From: an uncultured Fibrobacter sp.
Lineage (GTDB): Bacteria; Fibrobacterota; Fibrobacteria; Fibrobacterales; Fibrobacteraceae
Length of the DNA stretch: 64,000 nt
Direction of reading: 5' to 3'
Assembly (NCBI GenBank): GCA_934691725.1
Contig: CAKUTF010000012.1
Span: 5,452-69,451 of the forward strand
The position numbers were made by a program, and so were the translations under genes. Positions 1-8,606 of the stretch are shown in pieces. The notes below the pieces were generated by a model. It ran no database searches, had not been told where the DNA came from, and saw nothing but the letters and a program-made list of their open reading frames with translations. Within the stretch, counting starts at the first letter, position 1. Each line of letters begins with the position of its first letter.

Positions 1-1
1 A

Positions 2-52
2 GTCCTGAAACGCGGCGAAAAGTTTAAACTCGTTCTTTCCGAGAAAGGGTGA
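2..52 (+). CDS. C-terminal end of a cell-wall gene, probably ftsI/PBP with PASTA tail (partial)
   Basis: Seventeen codons, cut by the window edge, are open from base 2 to a TGA at 50-52, five bases before murE. The peptide (VLKRGEKFKLVLSEKG) alternates basic and hydrophobic residues like the last strand of a PASTA domain. ftsI is the usual gene upstream of murE in dcw clusters, so the end of a penicillin-binding protein is the most likely reading. The identification rests mainly on position and is tentative. Confidence 0.4.
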   Translation, partial: VLKRGEKFKLVLSEKG

Positions 53-56
53 TGGT

Positions 57-1466
57 ATGTTGTCCGAAGATATTTTGAAAAATTGGAACGTGAAAGGTCT
101 TTCCGATGATTCGCGGAAGGTCCTCTCGAACGACCTGTTCTTTGCGCTTCCCGGGGAGCGCGCCGAGGAGTTTGCGCGGACCGCTCTTTCAAAAGGCGCT
201 GTCGCCGTCGTCGCTGAAACGGAAGCCCCGCAGGATCTTTCGGACAAGTGGATTCTTGTTCCGAGCGTGAAGAATGCCCGCGCATCGTTTGCGAAAGTTT
301 TTTACCGCGATCCGTTTTCAAGGCTTTCTGTCCATGCGGTGACGGGAACGAACGGCAAGACTACCAGCGCATTCCTGATGGAAGCGATGCTTGCGGGCGA
401 AGGGAAAAAGACGGCTCTTGTCGGGACGATTTGCAAGAAAATCGGAGACCGGGTGGAAACTTCCAACTTGACTACTCCCGGGCTGTTGGAACTCTACGCC
501 TTTGCCGCCGAAGCAGTCGAGGCGGGCTGTTCGGATCTCGTGATGGAAGCCTCGTCGCATTCGCTTTGCCAGGGGCGCGTCGAAGGAATCGCGTTTCGGA
601 GCGGCCTGTTTTCGAACCTGACCGAGGACCATCTCGATTACCACAGGACGATGGAGAACTATTTCGAAGCGAAGAAGCTCCTCTTTACCCGGTATCTTGC
701 GCATGACGGCGTCGCGGTCGTCAATGTCGATGATCCCTATGGCGCGCGCCTTTTCGAAGAAATTTCGGTTGCGCACAAAGTATCCGTATCGCGTCTCGGA
801 AAGCCCGGGGCGATTGTTGTTCCGCACTCGATCGAAAGTTCGGAAAACGGCCTTGTCCTGGATGTCCCTTTCGTCTCTTCGCATGTCCTGAAGACGGGGC
901 TTGTCGGAGATTTCAATGCGGACAACGTGCTGCTTGTTTCCGCCTGGGCGAGAGCTGTCGGCATTTCGGATGCGGCGATAGAAAAGGCTCTCTTGACGGT
1001 CAAGGTTCCGGGTCGGTTCGAGGTGACCTATAACGACGGGTCGCGCCGTGTTATCGTGGATTATGCGCACACGCCGGATGCCTTGGAACGCGTTCTTCGC
1101 ACGGCCCGTTCCCTGTGCCGGGGAAAGCTTTCCGTCGTGTTCGGCTGTGGCGGTGACCGCGACAGGAACAAGCGCCATATCATGGGAGCGATTGCGGAAC
1201 GGGAAGCGGATTTCGCCTGGGTTACGTCGGACAATCCGCGGACGGAAAATCCCGAGACTATCATCGCGGAAATCGTGAGCGGAATGCATACGAAGAAATT
1301 CTGCGTCGTCGTTTCCCGCGAAGAGGCGATTTCCAAGGCTTGCCACGCCTTGCAGGCCGGGGATATGCTTGTCGTTGCCGGCAAGGGACATGAAAATTAC
1401 CAGATAATCGGGACGACCAAGCATCATTTCGACGATCATGAAATTATCCTCCGGGAGATGAAATAA
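57..1466 (+). CDS. murE: UDP-N-acetylmuramoyl-L-alanyl-D-glutamate--2,6-diaminopimelate ligase MurE
   Basis: Cytoplasmic ATP-dependent ligase adding the third residue, meso-diaminopimelate, to UDP-MurNAc-L-Ala-D-Glu. The 469-residue product has the Mur-ligase P-loop GTNGKTT at residues 97-103, a central domain with the HxxYH-like run (EDHLDYHRTMENYF), and the C-terminal DNPR motif at about 392-395. DNPR marks enzymes that select meso-DAP rather than lysine, as expected for a Gram-negative wall. The ATG at 57 lies five bases after the preceding stop. The stop shares one base with the murF start (TAATG), so translation is probably coupled. Length and motif order are normal. Confidence 0.96.
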   Translation: MLSEDILKNWNVKGLSDDSRKVLSNDLFFALPGERAEEFARTALSKGAVAVVAETEAPQDLSDKWILVPSVKNARASFAKVFYRDPFSRLSVHAVTGTNGKTTSAFLMEAMLAGEGKKTALVGTICKKIGDRVETSNLTTPGLLELYAFAAEAVEAGCSDLVMEASSHSLCQGRVEGIAFRSGLFSNLTEDHLDYHRTMENYFEAKKLLFTRYLAHDGVAVVNVDDPYGARLFEEISVAHKVSVSRLGKPGAIVVPHSIESSENGLVLDVPFVSSHVLKTGLVGDFNADNVLLVSAWARAVGISDAAIEKALLTVKVPGRFEVTYNDGSRRVIVDYAHTPDALERVLRTARSLCRGKLSVVFGCGGDRDRNKRHIMGAIAEREADFAWVTSDNPRTENPETIIAEIVSGMHTKKFCVVVSREEAISKACHALQAGDMLVVAGKGHENYQIIGTTKHHFDDHEIILREMK

Positions 1467-2881
1467 TGGCGACTTCAAAACAAATCCAGAATTTGGACTT
1501 GACCGTCGGCGAACTCTGCGCGATTCTCGAAAGCGAACCTGTCGGTCTTTCGGCGCGGGCCTCGAAGCGCAAGGTGAAGCTTTGCTTCGACAGTCGCGAA
1601 GCGGCTCCCGGAGTCGTGTATTGGCCGTTGAAAGGAGCGCGTTTCGATGCGCATGAATTTATTCCACAGGTGATGGAAAAAGGAGCTTTGATGACTGTGA
1701 TGGATGAAAACCGCGCAAAGGATTTTTCGGCGGATGTCTATGTTCCTGTCGATGATACGAATGCCGCCCTCTTGAAGCTCGCCAAGGGTTACCAGAGGCT
1801 TTTCAAACTGAAAAAGATCGCGATAACCGGTTCGAACGGAAAGACGACGACGAAGGAAATGCTGAAGTCGGTTCTTTCCGAACAGTTCAAGACGGTTGCG
1901 ACGGAAGGAAATTTCAACAACCAGATAGGCGTTCCCAAGACGATTTTCCGCTTCAAGCATTCGGACGAGGTCGCTGTCGTGGAAATGGGAACGAGCGCTC
2001 CCGGGGAGATTCATCCTTTGTCGATGGCCGTAGAGCCTGACATCGCCGTCATCACGAATGTCGGGGCTAGCCATCTAGAGCGCCTCGGAAGCTTAGACAA
2101 TGTGTTCAAGGAAAAGGTGACGATTGCCGACGGGCTTCGGAAGGGAGGCCTTTTGGTGGTGAACGCGGACGATACGCGCCTGTCGAAGCTTCGGACGAAC
2201 AAGAGCTATCGCGTTCTCACGTTTGGCATCAAGCGCGGAGTAATCCGCCCCGAACGTCTGAAGTGGGACGCTAACGCCTGCGCATCGTTTTTTATCGGTC
2301 GGACGGAATTCCACCTGAACGTTCCCGGCATTCACAATGTCTATAATGCGCTCGCCGCAATCGCTGTCGCGACTTCCCTGCGGATGCCCAAATCGACGGT
2401 CGCCCGCGCACTGGAAAAGTTCCATGCGGCGAACATGCGGATGGAAATCCGGAACGGCATCGGCATCAAGATTGTCTCGGACTGCTACAATGCGAACCCT
2501 TCTTCGACGCGAATGGCGCTCCAGACTATAGGGGCGTTAGAAAAGCCCGGGCGGAAAATCGCAGTCCTGGGAGACATGCTCGAACTCGGCGACAAGGCGG
2601 CGGTACTGCACCGCGAAATCGGCGAACTTGTGCAGCAAATGCATTTCGATGTCTTGGTCGCTGTCGGCAAGTTGAGCAAGAATACGCAGCTCGGTGCGAT
2701 TGCCTGCGGAATGGACAGAGGTTCCGCCCTGCATTTTGAAAATGCGGAAAAGGCGATGGAATATCTCTCGGAAAATGTCCGCTTTGGAGACATCCTTCTG
2801 GTGAAGGGTTCCCGCGGCATGAAAATGGAACAGATCGTTGAAAAGCTGCTCCGGCTGGAACCGGTCGCGGTGAATCGGTAA
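1466..2881 (+). CDS. murF: UDP-N-acetylmuramoyl-tripeptide--D-alanyl-D-alanine ligase MurF
   Basis: Adds the D-Ala-D-Ala dipeptide to UDP-MurNAc-tripeptide, completing the cytoplasmic pentapeptide precursor. The 471-residue protein has the N-terminal uridine-binding domain (substrate loop near FDSREAAPG, residues 41-49), the P-loop TGSNGKTTT at about 121-129, the EMGTS segment, and the C-terminal DCYNANPSS and LGDMLELG motifs typical of MurF. It overlaps murE by one base and ends 11 bases before ftsW. In many bacteria mraY and murD lie between murF and ftsW; here the gap has no room for either. Confidence 0.96.
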   Translation: MATSKQIQNLDLTVGELCAILESEPVGLSARASKRKVKLCFDSREAAPGVVYWPLKGARFDAHEFIPQVMEKGALMTVMDENRAKDFSADVYVPVDDTNAALLKLAKGYQRLFKLKKIAITGSNGKTTTKEMLKSVLSEQFKTVATEGNFNNQIGVPKTIFRFKHSDEVAVVEMGTSAPGEIHPLSMAVEPDIAVITNVGASHLERLGSLDNVFKEKVTIADGLRKGGLLVVNADDTRLSKLRTNKSYRVLTFGIKRGVIRPERLKWDANACASFFIGRTEFHLNVPGIHNVYNALAAIAVATSLRMPKSTVARALEKFHAANMRMEIRNGIGIKIVSDCYNANPSSTRMALQTIGALEKPGRKIAVLGDMLELGDKAAVLHREIGELVQQMHFDVLVAVGKLSKNTQLGAIACGMDRGSALHFENAEKAMEYLSENVRFGDILLVKGSRGMKMEQIVEKLLRLEPVAVNR

Positions 2882-2892
2882 GGGCGATTGCG

Positions 2893-4038
2893 ATGAAGAA
2901 AAACTCCGTGCTGAATTTCGACAAGGGCCTTTTGCTGGCGGTCATCGGGCTGCTGGTCTTGGGCGTCTATGTCATTTACAGCGGAAGCAATTTTCGGGCG
3001 ACGGAGCTCGGGCATCCGGGGTCGTACTATGCGATGAAGCACTTGACATTCATCGGCATCGGATTTTTCCCGATGTGCCTTGCGGTATTTGTCGATCACC
3101 GGATTTTTCATAAGATTGCCCAGCCCATGTTTTTAATTTGTGTCGTTTTGCTCTTGGTGGTTATCGTTTGCGGTTTTGCGGCAAAGGGGGCCACACGCTG
3201 GCTTTCTATCGGCGGAATGTCCCTCCAGCCGGCGGAATTTATGAAAATCGCGATTTTTGCGCAGATGTCCCGAAAACTTTCGAAACTAGGCGATGACATT
3301 GCGGATTTGAAAGAGGGATACCTGAAACCGCTCGCGGTCCTTCTGGTTGTTTGCGGCTTGATTATCAAGCAGCCGAACCTTTCGATGGCGTTGATGATTT
3401 TTGCGACGATCTACATCCTCTTCTTTGTCGCGGGCGTTCGTTTCCGGTATCTTCTGATGTCCTTTGTCCCGGTGGTTTTGAGCGTTGTCGCGCTCTGTCT
3501 GCTTGCGCCTTACCGGCTGCGGAGAATCCAGGCGTTCTTGCACCCGGAAGAGCATTTGAACGAAGGCGGTTACCAGCTCTGGAGTTCTCTCGTGAGCCTC
3601 GGACATGGCGGTTGGATAGGAACGGGCGTCGGCCAGGGAACGCAGAAGCTCGGCTTCTTGCCGGAATCCTACAAGGATGTCGCCTACAGCCTGCTCGGGG
3701 AAGAACTCGGTTTTCTCGGAACACTTGTCGTCCTTCTCCTTTTTGGCATTATCGTGTACAAGGGCTTGATGATAGCTCGGAATGCCCGTTCGCGTTTTTC
3801 CCGGTATTTTGCGATTTGCCTCACGACGTCGCTCGCTTTCAATATGTGCTTCCATGTCGCGGTTTGCACGGGATTGATTCCGACGACAGGGCAGCCGCTT
3901 CCGTTTATCAGCTATGGCGGAACCAATCTGATCGTTTCCATGGCTTCGGTCGGAATTTTGTTGAACATTTCACGGGCGCGGACGGGCGAGATTCTCGATG
4001 AACCCCGAAGCGTCGTGCAGGATGAGAGGCCTTTATGA
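2893..4038 (+). CDS. ftsW: Septal peptidoglycan polymerase FtsW (SEDS family)
   Basis: Polytopic inner-membrane SEDS glycosyltransferase that polymerises lipid II at the septum with its partner PBP. The 381-residue protein has about ten hydrophobic segments. It shows the SEDS signatures GATRWLSIG followed by QPAEFMKIA (about residues 97-117), the large periplasmic loop with HPEEHLNEGGYQLWSSL and GQGTQKLGFLPE, and the C-terminal PFISYGGTNL. Its place between murF and murG argues for FtsW rather than the elongation paralogue RodA. The stop overlaps the murG start (ATGA). Confidence 0.93.
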   Translation: MKKNSVLNFDKGLLLAVIGLLVLGVYVIYSGSNFRATELGHPGSYYAMKHLTFIGIGFFPMCLAVFVDHRIFHKIAQPMFLICVVLLLVVIVCGFAAKGATRWLSIGGMSLQPAEFMKIAIFAQMSRKLSKLGDDIADLKEGYLKPLAVLLVVCGLIIKQPNLSMALMIFATIYILFFVAGVRFRYLLMSFVPVVLSVVALCLLAPYRLRRIQAFLHPEEHLNEGGYQLWSSLVSLGHGGWIGTGVGQGTQKLGFLPESYKDVAYSLLGEELGFLGTLVVLLLFGIIVYKGLMIARNARSRFSRYFAICLTTSLAFNMCFHVAVCTGLIPTTGQPLPFISYGGTNLIVSMASVGILLNISRARTGEILDEPRSVVQDERPL

Positions 4039-5108
4039 AGCAGAAAAAATTCTTGTTCGCGTGTGGCGGTACGGGCGGGCACGTGTTCCCGGCGATAGCG
4101 ATTGCCGAGAGTCTCCGGAAGCTTGGCGTTGAAAACATTTCGTTTGCGGGTCGCAAGGATTCGATGGAATCCCGGCTGGTCGCGCCGCATTTTGAATTTG
4201 ACGAGATTACGGCGGTGCCGCTTCACCGCGGTTCGTTTATGCAGAATCTTTCGCTTCCGTTTAACTTGTTCAAGTCGATACAGAGCGCAAAGGTCGTTTT
4301 GAAGAAGCGTAAGCCCGATGTCGTTGTCGCGACGGGCGGATACGTTTCCCTGCCCATCGTGATGGCGGCTGGTCGCGCAAAGATTCCTGTCTATATCCAG
4401 GAGCAGAACGCGGTCGCGGGGATTGCGAACAAGGTTGGGGCGCGCGTTGCAAAGAAAATTTTTGTCACGTCGGAGGAAGCTCGGAAATTTTTCCCGAACA
4501 CCGAAACGCAGGTCTTTGGAAATCCCGTGCGTGAATTGCCGAAAATGGAGAGCCTTTCCCGTCCGAAGGAATTTCTCGAAGGAAAAAAGGCCGTTCTGGT
4601 TGTCGGCGGTTCCCAGGGGGCGCGCGGCATCAACACCAAGATGGAAGAATCGCTTCCTGAAATCGCGAAGCGGAGCGACGTCTCGGTTGTGTGGCAAGCG
4701 GGCGCAAAAAATGTCGAAGCGATTCGGGAAAGGGTTTCGATTCCGGAAAACGTGACGCTCACGGCTTTTTTGGACAACATCTATTCGTATATGGGGTATG
4801 CGGACTTAATTGTGAGCCGCGCCGGAGCCTCGACGCTTGCGGAAATCCTCGCCTTTGGAAAGCCCTCGATTCTTTTCCCGTTCCCGTTTGCGACGGCGAA
4901 TCACCAGGAGTTCAACGCCCGGGTTGTCGAAAAGGCGGGAGCGGCTCTCGTCGAACTCGACAGCGAACCGAACGGCCTTTGGCATAAGGTCGAAAGGCTT
5001 CTTGCGGACGGCAAGGCGCTCTCTGAAATGGCTTTTCGAGCGAAATCCATTGGAATGCCCGATGCGGCGGATAAAATTGCAAAGGTCATTGTGGACTCGG
5101 AGTGCTAA
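4035..5108 (+). CDS. murG: UDP-GlcNAc:lipid I N-acetylglucosaminyltransferase MurG
   Basis: Peripheral membrane GT28 enzyme that adds GlcNAc to lipid I, giving lipid II. The 357-residue protein begins with the glycine loop GGTGGHVFPAIA (residues 11-22). A second glycine loop, VVGGSQGARGIN, lies near residue 190, and the UDP-GlcNAc site SRAGASTLAEILAFGKPSILFPFPFATANHQ near 256-286. The ATG overlaps the ftsW stop by four bases and murC follows after one base, so it is translated as part of the dcw operon. Confidence 0.96.
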   Translation: MKQKKFLFACGGTGGHVFPAIAIAESLRKLGVENISFAGRKDSMESRLVAPHFEFDEITAVPLHRGSFMQNLSLPFNLFKSIQSAKVVLKKRKPDVVVATGGYVSLPIVMAAGRAKIPVYIQEQNAVAGIANKVGARVAKKIFVTSEEARKFFPNTETQVFGNPVRELPKMESLSRPKEFLEGKKAVLVVGGSQGARGINTKMEESLPEIAKRSDVSVVWQAGAKNVEAIRERVSIPENVTLTAFLDNIYSYMGYADLIVSRAGASTLAEILAFGKPSILFPFPFATANHQEFNARVVEKAGAALVELDSEPNGLWHKVERLLADGKALSEMAFRAKSIGMPDAADKIAKVIVDSEC

Positions 5109-5109
5109 G

Positions 5110-6501
5110 ATGAACTTGATTCCCAGTAGTCGTGTCAAGAAACTGCATTTTGTGGGCATCGGCGGCGCCGGAATGTCCGGGATTGCGGAAGTTCTCCATG
5201 AAAACGGCTTTATCGTTACCGGTAGCGATTCGGGCGACGGTCCCGCAATCGAATATCTGAAGGATTTGGGGCTTACGATCTATTCGAAGCACGAAGCGAA
5301 AAATGTCGAAGGCGCGGATCTTTTGGTTTATTCGTCTGCGGTGACGAAGGACAATCCGGAAATCGTCGAGGCGAAAGCGCGACGCATCCCGGTGATTCGA
5401 CGTGCGGAGATGCTCGGTGAACTGATGCGCTTGAAGTACACGCTTGCCGTGAGCGGAACGCACGGAAAGACCACGACGACATCGATGCTCGGCGCTATTT
5501 GGGAAGCGGCGGGAGAGGATCCGACGGTGATTGTCGGTGGCGTCGTCAAGGGAAAGGGAAGCGGTGCGAAAGTCGGGCGCGGACGCTATCTGATAGCCGA
5601 AAGCGATGAATTCGACCGAAGCTTTCTTTCGATGATGCCTTCGTCGGCGATTATCACGAATATCGACCGGGAACACCTAGACACCTATGGAACGCTCGAT
5701 GCGGTGAAAGACGCCTTTGTCGCGTTTGCGAACAAGGTTCCGTTTTACGGGCAGGTCGTCGTCTGCATCGACAATCCGAACATCCAGTCCGTCCTTTCGC
5801 GCTTTACGAAGCCTGTCGTCACTTACGGATTCAGTCGCCAGGCGATGTATCGGGCGGATAACCTCCAGGTTCACGATGGAATTTCCCGCTTTGACGTTTT
5901 CCGCAACGGGGAAAAGCTTGGAAACTTTTCCTTGCGGATTCCGGGCAAGCACAATGTGCTGAATGCGACGGCGACTATCGCCCTTTCGCACGAGGAGAAT
6001 ATTCCGACGGATGTTGTCCGCAAGGCGCTTTCCGAGTTTACGGGTGTCAAGCGGCGTTTCGAACTTGTCGGCGAAGCGAACGGCGTTCTTGTCTATGACG
6101 ATTATGCGCACCATCCGACCGAGGCCTTTGCCACGTTGCAGGGGGCGCGGGATACTTTTCCGGACCGGCGAATTGTAGTCGTGTTCCAGCCGCACCTTTA
6201 CACGCGTACGCGCGACCAGTACGAAGCTTTCGCGGAAGTCTTCGCGAATTGCGATGAACTACTTGTCTGCGAAATCTACAAGGCCCGTGAACAGCCGATT
6301 CCCGGAATTTCCGGCAAGCTCATCTCGGATTCGGCGATTTCCCGCGGACACCAGAACGCCCGCTTTGCGGGAACGAAGGAAGAAGCCGTCGAAATCCTGA
6401 AAAAGGACGTTAGGCCGGGCGACCTTGTGCTCTTTATGGGTGCAGGCGATATCTGGAAAGCGGAGCGTCCCTTTTTGGAGGCGTTGAAAGCGAATGGCTA
6501 G
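5110..6501 (+). CDS. murC: UDP-N-acetylmuramate--L-alanine ligase MurC
   Basis: Ligates L-alanine to UDP-MurNAc, the first peptide step of the wall precursor. Reading from the ATG at 5110 gives 463 residues beginning MNLIPSSRVKKLHFVGIGGAGMSG's dinucleotide-like loop. The frame is open farther upstream inside murG, but that extension is antisense-like filler and murC proteins start just before this loop. The P-loop GTHGKTTT lies at about 116-123, with DDYAHHPTE and FQPHLYTRT farther on. It starts one base after murG, and its last eight bases overlap ftsQ. murB and ddl, often next to murC, are absent. Confidence 0.96.
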   Translation: MNLIPSSRVKKLHFVGIGGAGMSGIAEVLHENGFIVTGSDSGDGPAIEYLKDLGLTIYSKHEAKNVEGADLLVYSSAVTKDNPEIVEAKARRIPVIRRAEMLGELMRLKYTLAVSGTHGKTTTTSMLGAIWEAAGEDPTVIVGGVVKGKGSGAKVGRGRYLIAESDEFDRSFLSMMPSSAIITNIDREHLDTYGTLDAVKDAFVAFANKVPFYGQVVVCIDNPNIQSVLSRFTKPVVTYGFSRQAMYRADNLQVHDGISRFDVFRNGEKLGNFSLRIPGKHNVLNATATIALSHEENIPTDVVRKALSEFTGVKRRFELVGEANGVLVYDDYAHHPTEAFATLQGARDTFPDRRIVVVFQPHLYTRTRDQYEAFAEVFANCDELLVCEIYKAREQPIPGISGKLISDSAISRGHQNARFAGTKEEAVEILKKDVRPGDLVLFMGAGDIWKAERPFLEALKANG

Positions 6502-7285
6502 AATGGGAACCAATGCGATGAAGCATCGGCAGATGAGCCGTGAAAACCGGAAGAAGGCTTTCGGTCGCGCAGCGCATTGGCTTCGGAAAAAAGGCTGGAA
6601 AATCTTTCTCGCCGTCGCCGTTTTGGGAGTAGCCGTTTGGCAAGGATGGTTCTGGATTCGAAAGTTTAGCCCCGCGGAACTTCGTACGCTCAAGACGATT
6701 GACATCACGGGAAACCGGATGCTCACGTGGGAAGAAATCTTGCAGGCGGCAGGTCTCGAAACGGGGATGCCCATGTCGGAAATCGATGCGGACAGCGTCC
6801 GGAATCGTTTGCTCTCGCTTCCGCTCTTGCAGGATGCGGAAATCTCCGTCGGATTTTTCTGGAAGGTGGAAGTTGCGGTCAAGGAGACGGTTCCGCTGAT
6901 GGAGACAATCGAAAACGGGGAACGGAAATTCTATTCGGAGCGTGGACTTGAGCTTCCCATTTCCGCGTCTCTTGAACTTCCTGTAGCGACGGTTTCGCGC
7001 AGCCACGACATCAAGCCGCTTGCCGCTTTCTTGCAGAAGATGCGCTCTTCGGACGAATCGCTCTACCGGTCCGTTTCGCAGCTTTCGCTAGACGAAAAAC
7101 ATCACGCGGTGGAGGTTTTCTTTCGCGATACGCGGATGAAGGTCCTCTTTCCGCAGGAAGGAATTTCGGAAAGGACTTTCGCCCATTACCGGTTGCTGGT
7201 CGATGGACTTTCTTTGAAAATGTCAAAAGTCAGGTCTTTGGATATGCGTTTTGAAGGCTTTGCCTATGCAGTTGAGGTAAAATGA
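6494..7285 (+). CDS. ftsQ: Cell division protein FtsQ
   Basis: Bitopic divisome protein linking early cytoplasmic and late periplasmic division proteins. The 263-residue protein has a basic cytoplasmic N-terminus, one membrane segment at about 37-54 (IFLAVAVLGVAVWQGWFW), and a POTRA-like domain starting near 68 (TIDITGNRMLTWEEILQAAGL) ending with the VEVAVKETVPLM strand. FtsQ diverges quickly, so the call rests on architecture plus its slot between murC and ftsA. The ATG at 6494 overlaps the end of murC; an in-frame ATG three codons on is an alternative start. Confidence 0.88.
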   Translation: MARMGTNAMKHRQMSRENRKKAFGRAAHWLRKKGWKIFLAVAVLGVAVWQGWFWIRKFSPAELRTLKTIDITGNRMLTWEEILQAAGLETGMPMSEIDADSVRNRLLSLPLLQDAEISVGFFWKVEVAVKETVPLMETIENGERKFYSERGLELPISASLELPVATVSRSHDIKPLAAFLQKMRSSDESLYRSVSQLSLDEKHHAVEVFFRDTRMKVLFPQEGISERTFAHYRLLVDGLSLKMSKVRSLDMRFEGFAYAVEVK

Positions 7286-8559
7286 TGGCAAAAGAAGAGG
7301 AAAATATCAACGGAATCGATCCGAGCCGAATCATCGTCGGTCTCGACATCGGAAGCTCTAAAATCGGCGTCTTTATCGGACAGCGTGAAGATGGCGGCAG
7401 GGTCCGCATTCTAGGATTTGGAAATCCGCCGCTCAAGAAGAACGATGCGAAGGAGCTCGAAGCGACCATCCAGGCGTTGAAAAAAGCGGTAGGTGATGCG
7501 GAACTTTCAAGCGGAGTCGATGTGAAAGATGTCTATGTGGGCATCGCGGGCAGCAATATCCGTTCCGTGGCGAGCCGTGCGACGATTCCTCTTCGCGAGT
7601 TTGGCGGGGTTGTGACAAAGGCGGCGATGGACAAGGTCGTGGAGCAGGCGAGCTTGCTCGTACAACGTCCCGTCGATATGGATGTCATCCACAATCTGCC
7701 GGGCGATTACGTTCTCGACGGACGCCAGGGAATCAAGAATCCCCAGGGAATGGAAGGTACGAGTCTCAGCGTCGAAGTCCAGCTGGTGCTTGCTCAGAAG
7801 GGCATCGTGCGGAATATTCGGAAAGCTGTCGAAAGCGCAGGGCTTACCGTAAAAGGGCTTGTACTCGAACCGCTAGCCGATGCGTATTGCGTCTTAGAAA
7901 ATGCGGAACGCGAACTGGGCATCGCGATTGTCGATATCGGGGAGACCTCTACCGATGTGGCCGTGTTCATGGAGGACAAGGTCGTCTATACGATATCCTT
8001 TGACATTGCGGGAGACGCGATTACGTATGACATCGCCCGCGGATTGAATACGGCGATGGACCGCGCCGAGGAAATCAAGAAGATGTACGGATCGTGCCGC
8101 CAATCGAACGTACTCGACAATGTGAGCTTTACGGTTCCGGGGCTCGGCGGTCGCGCAGGCAAGGATTGCAGCAAGAAGTATCTGGCGAAAATCGTCTCTT
8201 CCCGGATGCGTTACATCTTGCAGATGGTGCACGACGATTTGGAAAACAAGGGATTTCTCGACAAGCTTGGCGCGGGCATCGTCATCACCGGCGGAACTTC
8301 TCTTCTCGACGGGATTCAGGAAGTCGCCGAGGAGATTTTCGAAAAGGTTCCCGTGCGGCTTGGCAGCCCGCAAAAGCCGAACGAAGGAATCAGCGAAATC
8401 GTCTGCATGCCGACACATTCGACGGGGGTCGGGCTTCTGTATTACGCAGCGCAGGAATCCCAGTCGCCAAAGCGTCGGGAAACTCGTGCGACAAAAGCTG
8501 TCGGAACGGTCGGAAACGTTTTTAAACGCGTCCTGAATTTCCTCAAGAGCTTCATCTAG
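7282..8559 (+). CDS. ftsA: Cell division protein FtsA
   Basis: Actin-like ATPase that tethers FtsZ polymers to the membrane and recruits the divisome. The 425-residue protein has the phosphate-1 motif GLDIGSSKIGVFIG near residue 20, the 1C/SHS2 domain, the phosphate-2 motif AIVDIGETSTDVAVF near 215, and the adenosine motif GAGIVITGGTSLLDG near 331. It ends with an amphipathic helix, VFKRVLNFLKSF, that fits the membrane-targeting tail. Two ATGs stand in tandem (7282 and 7285); the first overlaps the ftsQ stop as ATGA. Confidence 0.95.
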   Translation: MMAKEEENINGIDPSRIIVGLDIGSSKIGVFIGQREDGGRVRILGFGNPPLKKNDAKELEATIQALKKAVGDAELSSGVDVKDVYVGIAGSNIRSVASRATIPLREFGGVVTKAAMDKVVEQASLLVQRPVDMDVIHNLPGDYVLDGRQGIKNPQGMEGTSLSVEVQLVLAQKGIVRNIRKAVESAGLTVKGLVLEPLADAYCVLENAERELGIAIVDIGETSTDVAVFMEDKVVYTISFDIAGDAITYDIARGLNTAMDRAEEIKKMYGSCRQSNVLDNVSFTVPGLGGRAGKDCSKKYLAKIVSSRMRYILQMVHDDLENKGFLDKLGAGIVITGGTSLLDGIQEVAEEIFEKVPVRLGSPQKPNEGISEIVCMPTHSTGVGLLYYAAQESQSPKRRETRATKAVGTVGNVFKRVLNFLKSFI

Positions 8560-8606
8560 GAAATCCAGAGCGGAAAAATTTTAACAACAAACCAGGGAGA
8601 AAACAG

